Source: Quillaja saponaria
Taxonomy: Eukaryota > Streptophyta > Magnoliopsida > Fabales > Quillajaceae
DNA: 64,000 bases
NCBI GenBank assembly: GCA_029379385.1
Contig: CM055613.1
Span: 23,037,652-23,101,651, forward strand
Direction: 5' to 3'
The notes under the pieces are model-generated. The model saw nothing but the letters and a program-made list of their open reading frames with translations, was not told the DNA's origin and did not search any database. Of this stretch, positions 1 to 12,141 are shown piece after piece. A program made the translations under genes and the position numbers. The first letter of the stretch is position 1. Every line of letters starts with the position of its first letter.

Positions 1-581
1 CAAAACACATCAAAACACATTTAATAGGATGATCTCAAGTTAAATGACCACTTACACCACCAACACTCTGAGAACTTCCATTGACATGTGAGTAAAAACT
101 CCACTTGGTTTCTTGTGTTGGATTAATTTTGTGTAGTTGTTCAACTAACAAAAACTGATATGTTTGACTCTGCATCACCATACTTGTAGTTTATGAGATC
201 ATTATTCTTTTTATAAAAGAATGGCACAACATATGTTAGTCTCGAAGAACTATCGATATCCCTATTCTTAATGATTCATTGATTAGGAATACTTTTAGAA
301 TAATACTTTTATGCATGTCATATCTCACAATTATGATCATCATAATTATGCATATACAATATTTTTCTAGAGACTTTGTATATAGTTATACTAAATCTCA
401 TTTAAACACAATTATAAAGAAAGCCTAACAAATATTATTACATGCATTAAATATAAATAAAGTATCATTACAACCAACAATTGATTGACTCTTGGATACT
501 AATACTAACAATGAAGCACCAACCAAAATAATTAATTCCCTAGGAACGTGTTTTTAGTTGATGATAGTAGTATTTTTGTTT

Positions 582-900
582 CATTAAAGGATTTATATTA
601 TCGTCTGTCTTTGCTTCTGATCTATCTTACCATGCATATAGAACACTTCTTTCCTCTCAAACCAAGTGAAAAGTGAGTTTATTTGTTTCACAAAGCCAAA
701 CAAATTTCACCTAAAATCTTATTTTAACACTTACATTTGAAGAGAATGAAGGTGTTAAAACAAGATTTTGTGGTAGAATTTGTACAAATTTGTGAAGTAA
801 CTGAACTTACTTTTCACTTGGTTGAGGGGAATGAAGTTTTGCATATGCATGGTAAACTAGATCAGAAGCAAATGCAATCATTGATATAAATCTTTTAATG
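582..900. repeat. Long near-perfect inverted repeat (foldback hairpin)
   Basis: The left arm (about 582-737) is matched in reverse complement by the right arm (about 744-900), with a loop of only about six bases. Matching blocks include CATTAAAGGATTTATAT against its partner near 880-900, TTACCATGCATAT (left arm near 627-639) against ATATGCATGGTAA near 842-854, and ACCAAGTGAAAAGT (661-674) against ACTTTTCACTTGGT near 808-821. A transcript would fold into one stem of more than 150 base pairs with scattered mismatches. It lies inside the CACTA right end. It could be a foldback MITE, an inverted duplication, or a young siRNA/miRNA-type locus. I recognise no known miRNA in it. Confidence 0.8.
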
Positions 901-1081
901 ATCCAAAGTGACATAAAAATATTTCTAGCATATACTAGAAGCATGTTCCAAGGGTATTACTATCGAATGACAAAGTTGTAGAAATCAACAAGGTACTATT
1001 CTGTAGAATTGAATATATATGTATGATTCAACTTTATGAAGTTTTTATTTCAGTATAACTTATTTATTTTAATTATTTTAG

Positions 1082-1177
1082 GTTGTACCTCTTACATCTG
1101 AGCATTTGCACCTTAGTCAGCAGGATGACGAGCAAGCTCAAGATGGCAAAGACTTAGTTAGGATTAGGAGAATATGA
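1082..1177 (+). pseudogene. Probable last exon of a CACTA TNP1-like gene
   Basis: An acceptor-like TTTTAG at 1076-1081 is followed by an open frame of 31 codons ending in TGA at 1175-1177. It reads V-V-P-L-T-S-E-H-L-H-L-S-Q-Q-D-D-E-Q-A and ends in a basic tail. A minus-strand exon at 34897-34950 shares the pattern P-x-x-S-x-H-x-H-x-S-Q-Q-D-D-E. Both sit just inside a CACTA terminus in the same relative orientation, so they are most simply the C-terminal exon of the second transposon gene. The upstream exons are not recognisable here. Function is inferred from position only. Confidence 0.45.
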
Positions 1178-1745
1178 TTATTAGCTTTATGTATTAATTA
1201 TTTCATTTATTTTCAATATTGTTAGGATGATTTTTTTATAATAATTTTAATTTATATAGAACTTTGAATTTAAATATAAAATATGCTTCTATATATATAT
1301 GTGTGTGTGTCTTTACAAGTATAAAATTAAAACTAAAATAAAAGTATTAAATAATTTTAACTATATGCGTCTGCAATTTAATTAAGGAGGGTATAGTATG
1401 TATGCAATTAAAAGTATTAATGCATAAGTGGATACCAATAAAAAAAAATTAAAAAAAAACACATTGCATCTACATATTACAGACACCAAAAACTATAATC
1501 AATAGGGTCTAGCATTTCTACATCTATAATGAGACACAATAGCTTTTGCGTCTATGTTTTAGCATCTATGGGCCAGACTCTTATACATAGACAAAAATTA
1601 TTAATGTCTACATATTGTGTCTACTTGCCATTGTCTACGTTTGCACAAACACAGATAATAATATTTGAGTCTAGATTTATTGCGTCTATGATATAATTTT
1701 GTGCGTCTAGAAATGACAGACACAGATACTACTATTTCTTGTAGT

Positions 1746-2599
1746 GCTACAAGAAAATTGTCTACACCTTTTAATCCTCATGCTCGCATAACTTCCAAGA
1801 ATCACCTAATTGTGTTAATTTAGAATTAGTTTATAGATTTTGGAAGCACCAAAATTTATGATAAAAATAAAATTAATAAGCATTAATACAAGTTTCTGAT
1901 GTGTATTTTTTTTTTCTTTTACTTTTGAGTTTTTTTAATCTGTTATGACTAACAAGTTGGTTTTCAATGCCAAACTTGCTAAATGAAAACCATTAACAAA
2001 TTAAAGAAAGTCATAAATATTAAGTATATTTATATTTATATAATATAATTACTGTTCACTAACATGGAACTAGTATCATATGATAAGAGTTTGGAATAAA
2101 AAAAAATATATAACTTATTTTATTTGAAATTAACTCTACATTGGAACAAATAAAATGGTGTAAAATTTAAATAATATTTATTTGGAATTCATATTTTATT
2201 TAATTATGAATTCTACACTATTATTATGTTTGGGAAAAAGAAAATAAATGATAGCAAATTAGAGTAAAAGAAGGGATGTAATAAGAAAAAATATTTTTAT
2301 TTTTTATATATTCTAGTTCATTTTAATGTTTAAAAATTCAAAACCGAAAGAAATGATCTAACTCATTTTTGATTAGGAGATGAGTACAAAGAGAAGAAAA
2401 TGATATAATATGGCGATTTGGATTATCAAAGTATATTTTTTAACCTTTTAGGGTGTAAAGCAGTTTATCTTAACAATTAAAATAAATTAACTTCTTAAAT
2501 TTTCAAATATATCATTCCTAAATATTCTCTTTTCAAAATAACACCAAACAATTTTATTTTTTTTAGTACCACTAAACAATTAAAAAAAGTACATTAGGT

Positions 2600-2644
<45 letters not shown>

Positions 2645-3168
2645 TTGTTAATTCATTTTCACTTTTTTTTTCCTTTTTTTTTTTTTTTTGGTTGCTATGG
2701 ATAATGTTTTTTTGATTTTTTTGTTGAAGAAAAAAAATGTGTCTAAACTTTTAACTTCTTTTAGATAATTCATTACACCTTAATTACTAAATTATATATA
2801 ATATATGATTCAATATTTTTTAGTTAAATCGCTATGAACAACTAATATTTTTCAATGTTAATTTTGATTAGCAAAACTAAAGGAACAAGATTTCTTTATT
2901 TCCAAAAAAAAAAAAAAAAAGATAAAATAGAATGTATTCCCTTATTTTGTTTTTGTAAATTTATTTATTTTTATTTTTATTTCTCTAATAGTATTTAATA
3001 ATTAAAAAAAAAAGAACACCTCAGGTACACAGTAACACAGCTAACATGTCTCTCTCTGGAAGCACATGATTCCCCCGCCCCATTCCCAATTTTATCTTTA
3101 CCCTCCTTAATCCTTATCCTACGCGTGCTGTCATAAACACTGTTCTGTTCCGTATTCTCGCTACTGCA
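1746..3168. other. AT-rich intergenic sequence upstream of the SAM gene
   Basis: No coding sequence is seen. The stretch holds many poly-A and poly-T runs and a (TA)n microsatellite at about 2603-2641. The last 150 bases before the SAM-domain start codon are richer in C and T (about 3060-3168), which fits a plant 5' leader. No convincing TATA box could be placed. Confidence 0.6.
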
Positions 3169-4101
3169 ATGGCAGCTGAGTTACAGCCACCGGAAGCCTC
3201 AATCACCACCGCCACTGTTTCCATTACGGCGACAGAAGCAACGCCAGCAGAAGCAACAACAGCACCTACAATAACAACAACAGCGACAACGACATCGACG
3301 GGTCCGTCTTACAACGAGAAGGCAGGCACATCTTTGGCCCCTAAACGCCAACGAAGGCCCAGTGTCAGATTGGGGGAGATCGGCGAGCAAGCAGCCACTC
3401 TCTCCTACGAGACCCACGTACGTCGAGCTACCAAGCACCCATGGAGGCTCCCCAAAGACTCTTCTGCCCCATCCTCTAAGGCGAATAAGGCCCGCTCTTT
3501 AACTAATCTCGTGAACGGTGGTGGTGTCTTCCAAGATAACCAAGAGTTCGAAGAGAGGGATAATCAAAATGGGGAAGGACATACCGAATTTGGGAATCGA
3601 AAAGCCAAGGCAAAGCGAGCCACGACGACCAAGAGGGTACGATCCAATTGGGTTTTGAGGGGCGATGATGGAACTGAAGGTGATAGCAGAGAAGATGGAG
3701 ATGAAGAATTTCGGGATCTCAGTCCTGATTCCGATAGCCCATTAAAGGACCACAGTCCGCTGCACACGGTTGATAACGTCGCGCTCGATTTGTGGCACGG
3801 GTACAGAAGACCGATTGGTAAGAATAGGGTATTGGGGAGTCGGGAGAATGATGCTGCTGAATTCGATAATGTACCGGAGTCTGATTCTAGGTATCGGAAG
3901 TGCCGGACGAGCGAGGGAGTAAGATCGTGGCTGATCGAATTGGGGCTAAGTCGGTATTCTCCGATGTTTGAGATACATGAGGTGGACGATGAAGTGCTTC
4001 CAATGTTGACGTTGGAGGATCTAAAGGATATGGGAATAAATGCCGTTGGTTCCAGGAGAAAAATGTACAGTTCGATTCAAAAGCTTCGGAAAGGGTTTTA
4101 A
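3169..4101 (+). CDS. Sterile alpha motif (SAM) domain protein, 310 aa, single exon
   Basis: This is an intact open frame from ATG (context CTGCAATGGC) to TAA. The first 45 residues are Thr/Ala-rich and low in complexity. Residues about 58-72 (PKRQRRPSVRLGEIG) form a basic motif that I recall from plant SAM proteins of this type. Residues about 144-158 are Lys/Arg-rich (KAKAKRATTTKRVR) and could be a nuclear localisation signal. The middle is acidic. The C-terminal about 63 residues (248-310) form a SAM domain: VRSWLIELGLSRYSPMF, then LTLEDLKDMGI and a final helix GSRRKMYSSIQKL. SAM domains mediate protein-protein or RNA contacts. The partner is unknown. Family members in Arabidopsis are poorly characterised, so a nuclear adaptor role is inference. 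There is no close neighbour gene; the nearest transposon lies 2.8 kb downstream. Confidence 0.9.
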   Translation: MAAELQPPEASITTATVSITATEATPAEATTAPTITTTATTTSTGPSYNEKAGTSLAPKRQRRPSVRLGEIGEQAATLSYETHVRRATKHPWRLPKDSSAPSSKANKARSLTNLVNGGGVFQDNQEFEERDNQNGEGHTEFGNRKAKAKRATTTKRVRSNWVLRGDDGTEGDSREDGDEEFRDLSPDSDSPLKDHSPLHTVDNVALDLWHGYRRPIGKNRVLGSRENDAAEFDNVPESDSRYRKCRTSEGVRSWLIELGLSRYSPMFEIHEVDDEVLPMLTLEDLKDMGINAVGSRRKMYSSIQKLRKGF

Positions 4102-6934
4102 TGACTTTCTGTTTTTGTTGATACACCAGTAAATCTAGCTCGATTCTCGAAGTTTTTGATAGAATGCATGTCTGTGATGATTTGAGTTTGTTGTTTTCTA
4201 ATAACAGAGCAATAATTATAATCTTCTTTCGAGTTGTGAATATATAATATTAATCTACAAATATTTCGCGGTCCTCAATATGTTATGGTTTGATTAGTAT
4301 GTCAAAATATGACCTGATGTATCAGTATAATTGATTTTTTTTTTTTTGGATTGAGCATTTCCAGCTGCTCCTTACCTACTTGGGATCCCATTTTAACATA
4401 TTGTGCTATTTATTTTGCATAAGCTATACATTCTACTCATATTTGCTGATGTAACTCAACCATATCTAGTGCTGAGTGATAGCCAAATATAGAAATGTTA
4501 ATATTCGTTTCTCTTAATTTAAGTATATCAATCTTTATCTTTCTAGCTCTGTTGGCATTGGTTGTCTTGAAGTCAAATAATCTAATGTTGCTTATTACAA
4601 TGTTGGCTCCTTTAGATTGTGAATTAGATTATTGTTTTGATCTCTCGTGTCCTGGTTTGTTATTGAACCTAATACTTGGATTAGCGTTGTGCAATTCAGG
4701 CATCTGAACTTAAAATTTATGAGGTGGCCGAAGTTACTCTGTTCTGTTGTGCAGGATCTCTTCAAATCTTTAACAACTTGATTGATACAATTATTTGATA
4801 AATAAGTTATGATTTTATTCTTGAGCCATTTGGTCTTTTGTGCAGAAACATTGACATTCAATGGTGTTTTTAACAATGGAAGACAATTATAAATTGTACC
4901 CAGAGTTTATGCTAGCCAGATTGTTCTCCTTATTTTCTACATAGATACAACATATATTAGGCAAATTTCTTTCCTAATATTTCAATATGATACTTTCAAG
5001 TTTGATACTCTTCTTATGCTTGATTAAGTGATTGACACCATGTAATGCGATAGTGACTGATTTTGAATTTTAGAATGTGTAAAGTAGGAGTATGAAAGAA
5101 GCTGATTGGCCCTATTCTGCTTGCTTACACAGCATAAGAGATAACCATTTAAAGCTTCCGTGTTTAAGCCTGATTTAAGCCTACAATGTACATCTGGGGT
5201 TTATTTTGGTCCACCTACCTTTCCTTTTTAATGTCAAAAGCTCAAATCACGTATATTGTAAATGTCTGGGGTTGGCGTTCTCTTATCTGTTATGTGCATA
5301 TCTGAATTTAGATAACCATGTCATCCTATCCCTTTATTTTGAACCTGAAATGGCTAAATCATGTGTACTAGCCTACTAGGAAATGTTTAGGGTGGGTCAT
5401 CCCAAGTTATTTCATCTATTATTACTTATGAAAATATCTGAGTTTAGATAATATCCCTTACAATTTTAACCTAAACTCACTAAAAATTTCTGTGCAAGAT
5501 TTTGATGAATATGTTTAAACCTGGCAAACCCTGATGTCCTTATTCCCAAGGTAAAGTGCTCGTAGCTCTTTCTTCTTGATTGTTTTTAAATGCAAGCACC
5601 TTTGCACCTTTTATTGATGATGACTTGAATGTTATGTTACATTCGAAGACCTTAGACTCGTGTGAATGCAGATTTCAAGAATCAATCATTATCTGATGCA
5701 ATCCAGTCAAAATACACTTCTATGATTCTATCTACTGTAACTATTGTATAGCAATTAGTTGCTCTTAATTTCTGTTATGTGCTTTGGCTTTATATGATTC
5801 TTATGCCATACAGACTCATTTTACAGGGGATCTGCTAGTAAGGCTGCATGATTTTCCATTTTTAGTACTGACTCTCCTTTGAGTCATCATATGTCTTCCT
5901 TTAGTTAAAATGGTAAAGAGTAAAGACACTTGGACATGGCTATTTCTTGTTTTTCAGCTTACCTAATTGGGTAATGGAGTAAGCATCTTTAGGTTATACA
6001 AAATCATGAATATTTGTTTCAAGGGCCCTGAAACCCCTGAAGACACCTTTTTTCCGTCTCCTCCAGATGTTATTTTTATTTCCCCTGCTAAGTGGCAATA
6101 TTCGTGCTCTTTCTTTGCAGTTGGCTGACTAATTTCACTGCCGTCATGGTACTCACCTTCTCTAAAAGCAGAAGTGCAAGCACATTTCTGTTGTGATTTT
6201 GTCTGAATAAATGATATGGATGAATAGAAAACATCGAGTGGAACAGATGAGTTAGCATTTGAGAAGGCCAGATAGTGACCTGCTGAAATATTTTTATGTT
6301 AATCTTCTTGTCACTTTCATGTTTAGGTATAAATGCATTCATTGATTTTTCATTCTGGGTTTTCTTTGATCAGTTTGAACTGATATATCTGGGTTTGGAA
6401 CCTAATAGTTGGCATGAGATAGTGAACAACTGAACAGTAATGTTGTTTCTTGAGATTCAGCTTAAGGTTGTTTAGTCCTGATGTGGGTTTCCAATTTTAT
6501 TCATATAAATGGCCTGCACTGGAGAAGAATATGAACCGGAGAATGAATTCAATTTTCTTAGTGGATTTTATGGTTTCAGACTCATGTTTCTAAATGTTAC
6601 CTGTTTTATGTTTTTATAGATCCTCTTGTGGATGACTTTGTTAGATAGCCAAGGGTGTGTAACTGATTACTATATTTCTGGTGTCTTGATGGGTACTGCT
6701 ATGGCTCTTTAATTGGGTGATATATGCTCACTCTGTCTTTACTTTTCCTACATTTTCTCTGCTCCGCATTGGTTTTGTGATATTTAGATGATGTTAGCTG
6801 AGGAATAAACAACTATAGTTTTGTTTTGTTTTGATTGTAGAGCAAATGCTGAATTTCAGTTTATATGCAGGCTGCACTATCATGTCATATATAGCATCAA
6901 ACTATGGTTGGTACCAAGCCACAACAACTGATTA
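4102..6934. other. Intergenic or 3'-flanking sequence of the SAM gene
   Basis: No open frame with recognisable protein similarity was found. The sequence is T-rich and intron-like in composition, without obvious transposon ends. Several AATAAA-like A/T-rich stretches follow the SAM stop codon, but none can be singled out as the polyadenylation signal. Confidence 0.5.
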
Positions 6935-7676
6935 TGGTAAGGAGCAGTAAGATTTAAGGTGGACAAAAGAATGGAAAGTGATTGAGTGAAGGTATTATTG
7001 CTGAAATAGTCCTGTTCGAGATGGACAAATCTCCAGTACAAATAGGAATTTCAAATAATTTTTAGATGATGATAAATGTAAATAACCTAGGTCTATTTAT
7101 AATAAAAATTCCTAGGTTTATTTGGAAAACAATAAAACAGAAAGCCTGAGATTGTGGAGTGATAAGGAGAATGTTGGAACTTATCACCACTCTTTCAAAT
7201 CACTCATTCAACAGCTAGTTAGTTTCCACCTCCCTATTCTTGTGCTAACTGTATCGAATAATTAGTAAGACCAAATAAATATAAGAATTGGTTAGCAACT
7301 AACTCATCTTCTCTATCATGTGCAAGTTGCTGTTTGCGTCTTCTGGCATAAACCCGTAAGGGTCGTGGGTTTGTATCAGATTATGTAACATGTTGCTTGT
7401 CACCATCTTTTTTGAGTGTTCAAAAGTTCCCAATTGTAAGGTATGTGCCTCTTTGACGAGCTGCCGAATATGAGATATCTGTGCTCTGTTTGTGTATATT
7501 TCATACAATCATGTATTTTTTAGTTGCTGCTGCAATTTTAGATGGGTAGTCTTTTTGCAGTCATCTCTGTTTTCATTGGAAAGTATTTTTACAGCCAATA
7601 ACAAAGATTAAATAATGTCAACAACTTAGATTAAAAATATGTTTTTTGATGTTCAGAGTTTGTAGTTGATCTGCTG
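6935..7676 (-). repeat. 3' LTR of the minus-strand chromovirus
   Basis: It matches 12142-12901 along its whole length. In plus-strand reading it begins TGGTAAGGAGCAG and ends near GATCTGCTG. It contains a 69-codon frame without stops (7299-7508, minus) that is also open in the other LTR, with one residue changed (Pro to Leu). The polyprotein frame runs a few codons into this LTR and stops at 7653. Confidence 0.85.
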
Positions 7677-10600
7677 GAAAAATGACTTGTCCTCAAGTCG
7701 AAATGTGGGAAATTGACCTTGAAGTAAGTCATAATTTTCCCAAGATGCTTCCTCCATTGGCCTATCTTTCCATTCAATTAACAATTCTAAGGTAAGAATC
7801 CCCCGTCAAGGACCCAACGATGAGATTGTACCTGAGCTGGGAAGAGAAGTAATTCACCATCCTTTGAAATTGGTAGAGGTGGTGGAGATGCAGGAAATTG
7901 GCCTCTTGCTGGGCGTAAGAGTGATACCTAAAAAATGGGATGCAAGCGAGAATCTGATGGAAGCTCAAGTTCATAAGCAACCTTACCCACTTGTCGTATG
8001 ACTTTATACGGCCCAAAGAAACGAGGAGACAGTTTCTGGAATTTCCATTTAGCAAGAGATTTCTGTCGATATGGTTGTAAACGCAAGAACATATAATCAC
8101 CAACATTGAAATTTAACTCTCTACGATGGGAATCTGCTTGTGCTTTCATCCGAGCTTGCATCTTCAGAAGGTTGTCTTAAGCAGCTGCAACATTTGATCT
8201 CTTTCAATTAATTGTTGATCTAAATCAGCAATCATTGTTTCGCCAGGCATATATGGATAGAGTGGAGGTGGGGAACGACCATAAACCACTGAAAAAGGAG
8301 TGGTATTAGTGGAAGTATGATACCCGGTATTATAAGAATATTCTTCCCATGATAGATAAGAACTCCATCCAAGTGGCTGATCCTGCACAAAGCATCTTAG
8401 ATAAGCTTCTAACCCCCTGTTGACTACTTCAGTTTGTCCGTCTGTCTGAGGATGATAACTCGTGCTCATCTTCAATTTTGTTTTGCAAAGTTTGAAAAGT
8501 TCTTGCCAGAAATTACTTAGGAACACTACATCCCTATCAGAAACAATAGACCTAGGGATGCCATGAAGGCGAACAACCTCTTTACAAAAATGTTCAGCCA
8601 CTTTCTTGACTGTAAAAGGATGAGCTAAGGGTATGAAGTGGGCATATTTGCTCAACCTATCAACTACAACCAAAATTGTATCAAACCTGTTAGATTTTGG
8701 GAGACCTACTATGAAGTCCATGGAAACGTCTTCCCAAATCTGATCTGGTATTGGCAAAGGTTGGAGAAGACCTGCTGGTGCCAATGCTTGATATTTGTTT
8801 TGCTGGCAGTGTAAGCAATGCTGCACATACTGCTTGACTTCTTGCTTGAGATTAGGCCAATAAAAACTCTTGGTGACACGTTTCAAAGTCTTAAGGTAAC
8901 CACCATGTCTATTAGCTGGAGTGTCATGAGACTCAAAAAGAATTTTGCCGCGCAAGGTGTCATCTGCAGGGATCACAAGTCTGTCCTTGAAGTAGAGTTT
9001 GTGACCACTGATGGAGAAATGTGGAACAACTTTTGGATTTGATTGGAGAGTCTCCATAATCATTCGTGTGTGTGGATCGACCTTTAGTGCTTTTTGCAAA
9101 TCGATCAAATCAAGGGCCACAGGCATCACCAAAGTAAAAAGATCAATCTGCTGGGGCCGCCGTGAAAGGGAATATGCTCCTTTGTTCTCTTTTCCTGCAC
9201 GATACAAAATTATAAAGTCATAGGACATGAGTTTTACCAAAAACCGCTGCTGTTCTGTTGTAGTAACTCGTTGCTCCAGGAGGTATTTGAGTGTGTAATA
9301 ATCTATTTTGAGGAGGAAATGTCTGCCCATAAGGTAGTGCTTCCATTTTTGAAGTGCCAATACCACAGCTAAGAGCTTTCTCTCATAAGCTGATTTTAGT
9401 CGGTTAGAAAAAGATAAACCTTTACTGAAATAAGCAACGGGGTGTCCTGATTGTGAAAGTATGGCACCAACTCCTTCTGAACTTGCATCGCTTTCAACAG
9501 TAAATTCTTGTGAAAAGTCTGGAAGCCGTAAGACTGGAACCGTGGTTAGAGCCTCCTTAAGTCGTGAAAAAGCTTCATTTGCTGCCGGTGTCCATTGAAA
9601 GGCATTTTTCTTGGTCAGGTTGGTCAATGGATGTGCAATCAGCCCATAGTTCTTCACAAAGCGTCGGTAATAATATGTTAAACCTAGAAATCCTCTCAGT
9701 TTCTTGACATTTGTAGGAATCGGCCAGGCTTGAACTGTTGCAACCTTCTCTTTTTCCACCTGTACTCCGTTTTCAGATATGACATGCCCCAAAAAATTGA
9801 TCTGCGACTTAGCAAATAAGCATTTAGAGGACTTTGCATAGAATTGATGACCTTGTAACAAGGAAAGGGCCTCACGCAGATGCAGTTGATGCTGGATTTC
9901 ATCTTTGCTGTAAGTCAAAATGTCATCAAAGAAAACAAGTATGAATTTACGAAGATGGGGGCGGAATAAATCATTCATGGTAGCCTGGAATGTAGAAGGA
10001 GCATTGGTTAACCCAAAGGGCATAACCACAAACTCATAATGGCCAGAGTGAGTTCGGAAAGCTGTCTTGGGAATGTCCTTCGGGTTGACTCGAATCTGGT
10101 GGTAACCCGATCTCAAATCAATTTTGGAGAAGACTTTTGCACCATTCAATTCATCTAGGAGCTCATCAATATTAGGTATGGGGTATTTATCTGGAATGGT
10201 GAGCTTATTAAGAGCCTGGTAGTCCACACACATACGCCATGTGCCTTCTTTCTTGGACACTAAGAGTACTGGACTTGCGAATGGGCTGGAACTGGGTTTG
10301 ATAAATCCCTTTTTCAATAATTCCGCCACTTGAGATTCAATTTCTGTTTTCTGGTTATATGGGTAACGGTATGGTCGGATATTGGGAGGTTGGGCATTGG
10401 TAATTAAGGGTATAGAATGGGTGTGATTTCTGAAGGGTGGAAGTGTCTCGGGTTCTTGAAAAATGATGGAAAATTCTGAAAGAATTTTATCAATGGGTGA
10501 AGGAGGAAGGTGGATTTCAGTGGTGGTTGCTAGGAATTGAAAGGTGGCAGGTGTGGTTAGTTTTTGGAGGGACTCTTTGAAGCTTGTACTTTTGGCCATC

Positions 10601-12115
10601 AATGGTAAAGATGAGAAACATCTCATGCCAGTTAGCTTGTATTGTATTGAGAGAGGCGAGCCACTGGATCCCCAAAACTAGATCTGCTCCTCCAATAGAA
10701 AAGGGAAAGAAATCTTGAGTAATCTTCAACCTAGGAAGTTGTACATCGAGATTTCTGCAAATGTTGTTGCATCGAATAATGTCTCCATTGGCAATCTGAA
10801 CGCCAAAAGGAGTAACATATTACATTATTAAGTGTAATTCCTGGACAATTGATTCTGACACAAAGTTGTGGGTTGAACCACTATCCACCAGAATTAGGAC
10901 ATCACGTTTGCCCACTTTGCCTTGAAGCTTCATGGTACTTGCAGTTTGTTTTCCTAGGATAGCATGAAGACTGATTGCTGCAAATTCAGAAAGGTTGGGA
11001 TCGACATCTTCTTCTGGTTCTTCTTCCACAAGTGTGGCTTCATTATCATCGGGGTTAGCTTCCAAGAGTGTAAAAGTACCTGTTTTGCAGCGATGACCAG
11101 GTCCGAATTTTTCATTACAACAGAAACACAGTCCTTTTGCAAATCGAGCTTGACAATCAGCATCCCATTGACGTGGTTGTACAGTAGGTGAAGTGCAATT
11201 TATAGCAGTGGAAGCAGCAGGTGTTGTACCAGAACCTTCCTTGGGCCGTGTATGTGTAGCAGCAATATTGGGCTTAAAAGAATTCTGCCAAGTGGATCCT
11301 TTGTGGGTTCTATTTGGGCCTAATTTGGATTCAAATTCAAGGGCTAGGCTCATGGCTTTATAAACTGTACGAGGCTTGTGGATCCTTACATCAGGTTTGA
11401 GATCTTTTCTGAGTCTGTTGAGAAACACACCCAGTAAGCAATGGTCGGGCCAGTTGGTGACTCTAGCAGATCGTCGAGCAAATTCCTATCAGTACTCCTG
11501 AACATTGCCATTCTGTTTAATGCTGCAAAGGAATTCGTCGGGGTTCTGAAATTCTGCTGGGCCATAGTTTTCCTGTAAAGCTTGTACCAGCTCTTCCCAG
11601 TATGTAATAGAACAATCATTATTGAGCCAAGAAAAGAAATCCAAAGCATCGCCTTCCAAATACATGGATGCGATGTCTACTTTTAATTCATCCGGCGTCT
11701 GGTAGTATCGGAAATATTTTTCTGCTTTCAAAATCCATCCTCTAGGATCACCACCATCATACTTAGGAAATTCTATCTTTGTATGAGGTCGCTGGTTGGG
11801 ATTACGGCGCCACCAAGGTGGCTCGGCATCATTTTCATCGTGTTCATGCCAATCTGTTCTGCGTTGGAATCGTGGTGGATTTGTAGGTTCTTTTCCTGGC
11901 CTGCGTTCGACGTGGAAAGATGATTGATTGGCGGCGGCACTCTAGTTGGCTTCAATCGCAGCTACCTTTGCTGCCAAGGAGTCTATGGTCTCCAAGCGGG
12001 ATGCTATGGCGGCGAGTTGGTTAGCTATCGGGTCGGGTGGAGGGTTAGGTGAGGAGGGACTAATATTTTGGGGCTCAGATGGGAGATTGGTGGAGGTGGA
12101 ACGTGTATTCACCAT
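7653..12115 (-). pseudogene. Chromovirus gag-pol polyprotein, broken
   Basis: The frame starts at ATG 12115 (MVNTRSTST). It meets TAG at 11942-11944, a TGA-TAG pair near 11486-11491 and TAA at 10820-10822, then shifts frame near 10575. From 10626 to 8164 it is open for 820 codons. Visible parts are: a gag region, a CCHC-like knuckle (CFCCNEKFGPGHRC), protease VDSGSTHNF, RT with FFDDIL, RNase H (ESDASSEGVGAIL, with a YERKLL helix), the integrase HHCC finger (H...H...CLHCQQ), and the D-D-E core (SMDFIVG, SDRDVVF, HPQTDGQTEVVNR). The integrase GPY motif (FFGPYKV) lies near 8000 after a stop near 8162. A further frameshift near 7935 leads to a chromodomain-like tail ending LEDKSFF. Several stops replace expected CAG or CGA codons. 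This fits C-to-T decay of methylated cytosines. It encodes no full-length protein now. Confidence 0.88.
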
Positions 12116-12130
12116 TGGAATCGTTGCTGC

Positions 12131-12141
12131 TCTGATACCAG
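12131..12141 (-). other. Primer-binding site of the minus-strand chromovirus
   Basis: The minus strand reads TGGTATCAGAGC directly after the 5' LTR. This complements the 3' end of plant initiator methionine tRNA, the usual primer of chromoviruses. It also fixes the orientation of the element. Confidence 0.85.

Larger units (their letters stand above)
1..1745 (+). mobile_element. Right end of a CACTA (En/Spm-like) transposon, truncated by the window start
   Basis: The sequence ends at 1734-1745 in TTTCTTGTAGTG, the inverse of the CACTACAAGAAA terminus seen at 34317 and 44428. The 250 bases before it (about 1480-1740) repeat variants of a short motif of the type TCTACGTCTGCA / CAGACACAGATA, as expected of CACTA subterminal repeats. 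The same motif family recurs near 31880-32300, 34330-34680 and 58950-59230. A short exon resembling the last exon of a TNP1-like gene lies at 1082-1177 in the matching orientation. The left end is outside the window, so the length is unknown. The family assignment rests on the terminus, the subterminal repeats and the exon. Confidence 0.7.

Noticed and set aside
6925..6934. Target duplication for the minus-strand chromovirus
   Set aside because: GATTA on the left is not matched by CTCTT after 12901; ends may be altered.
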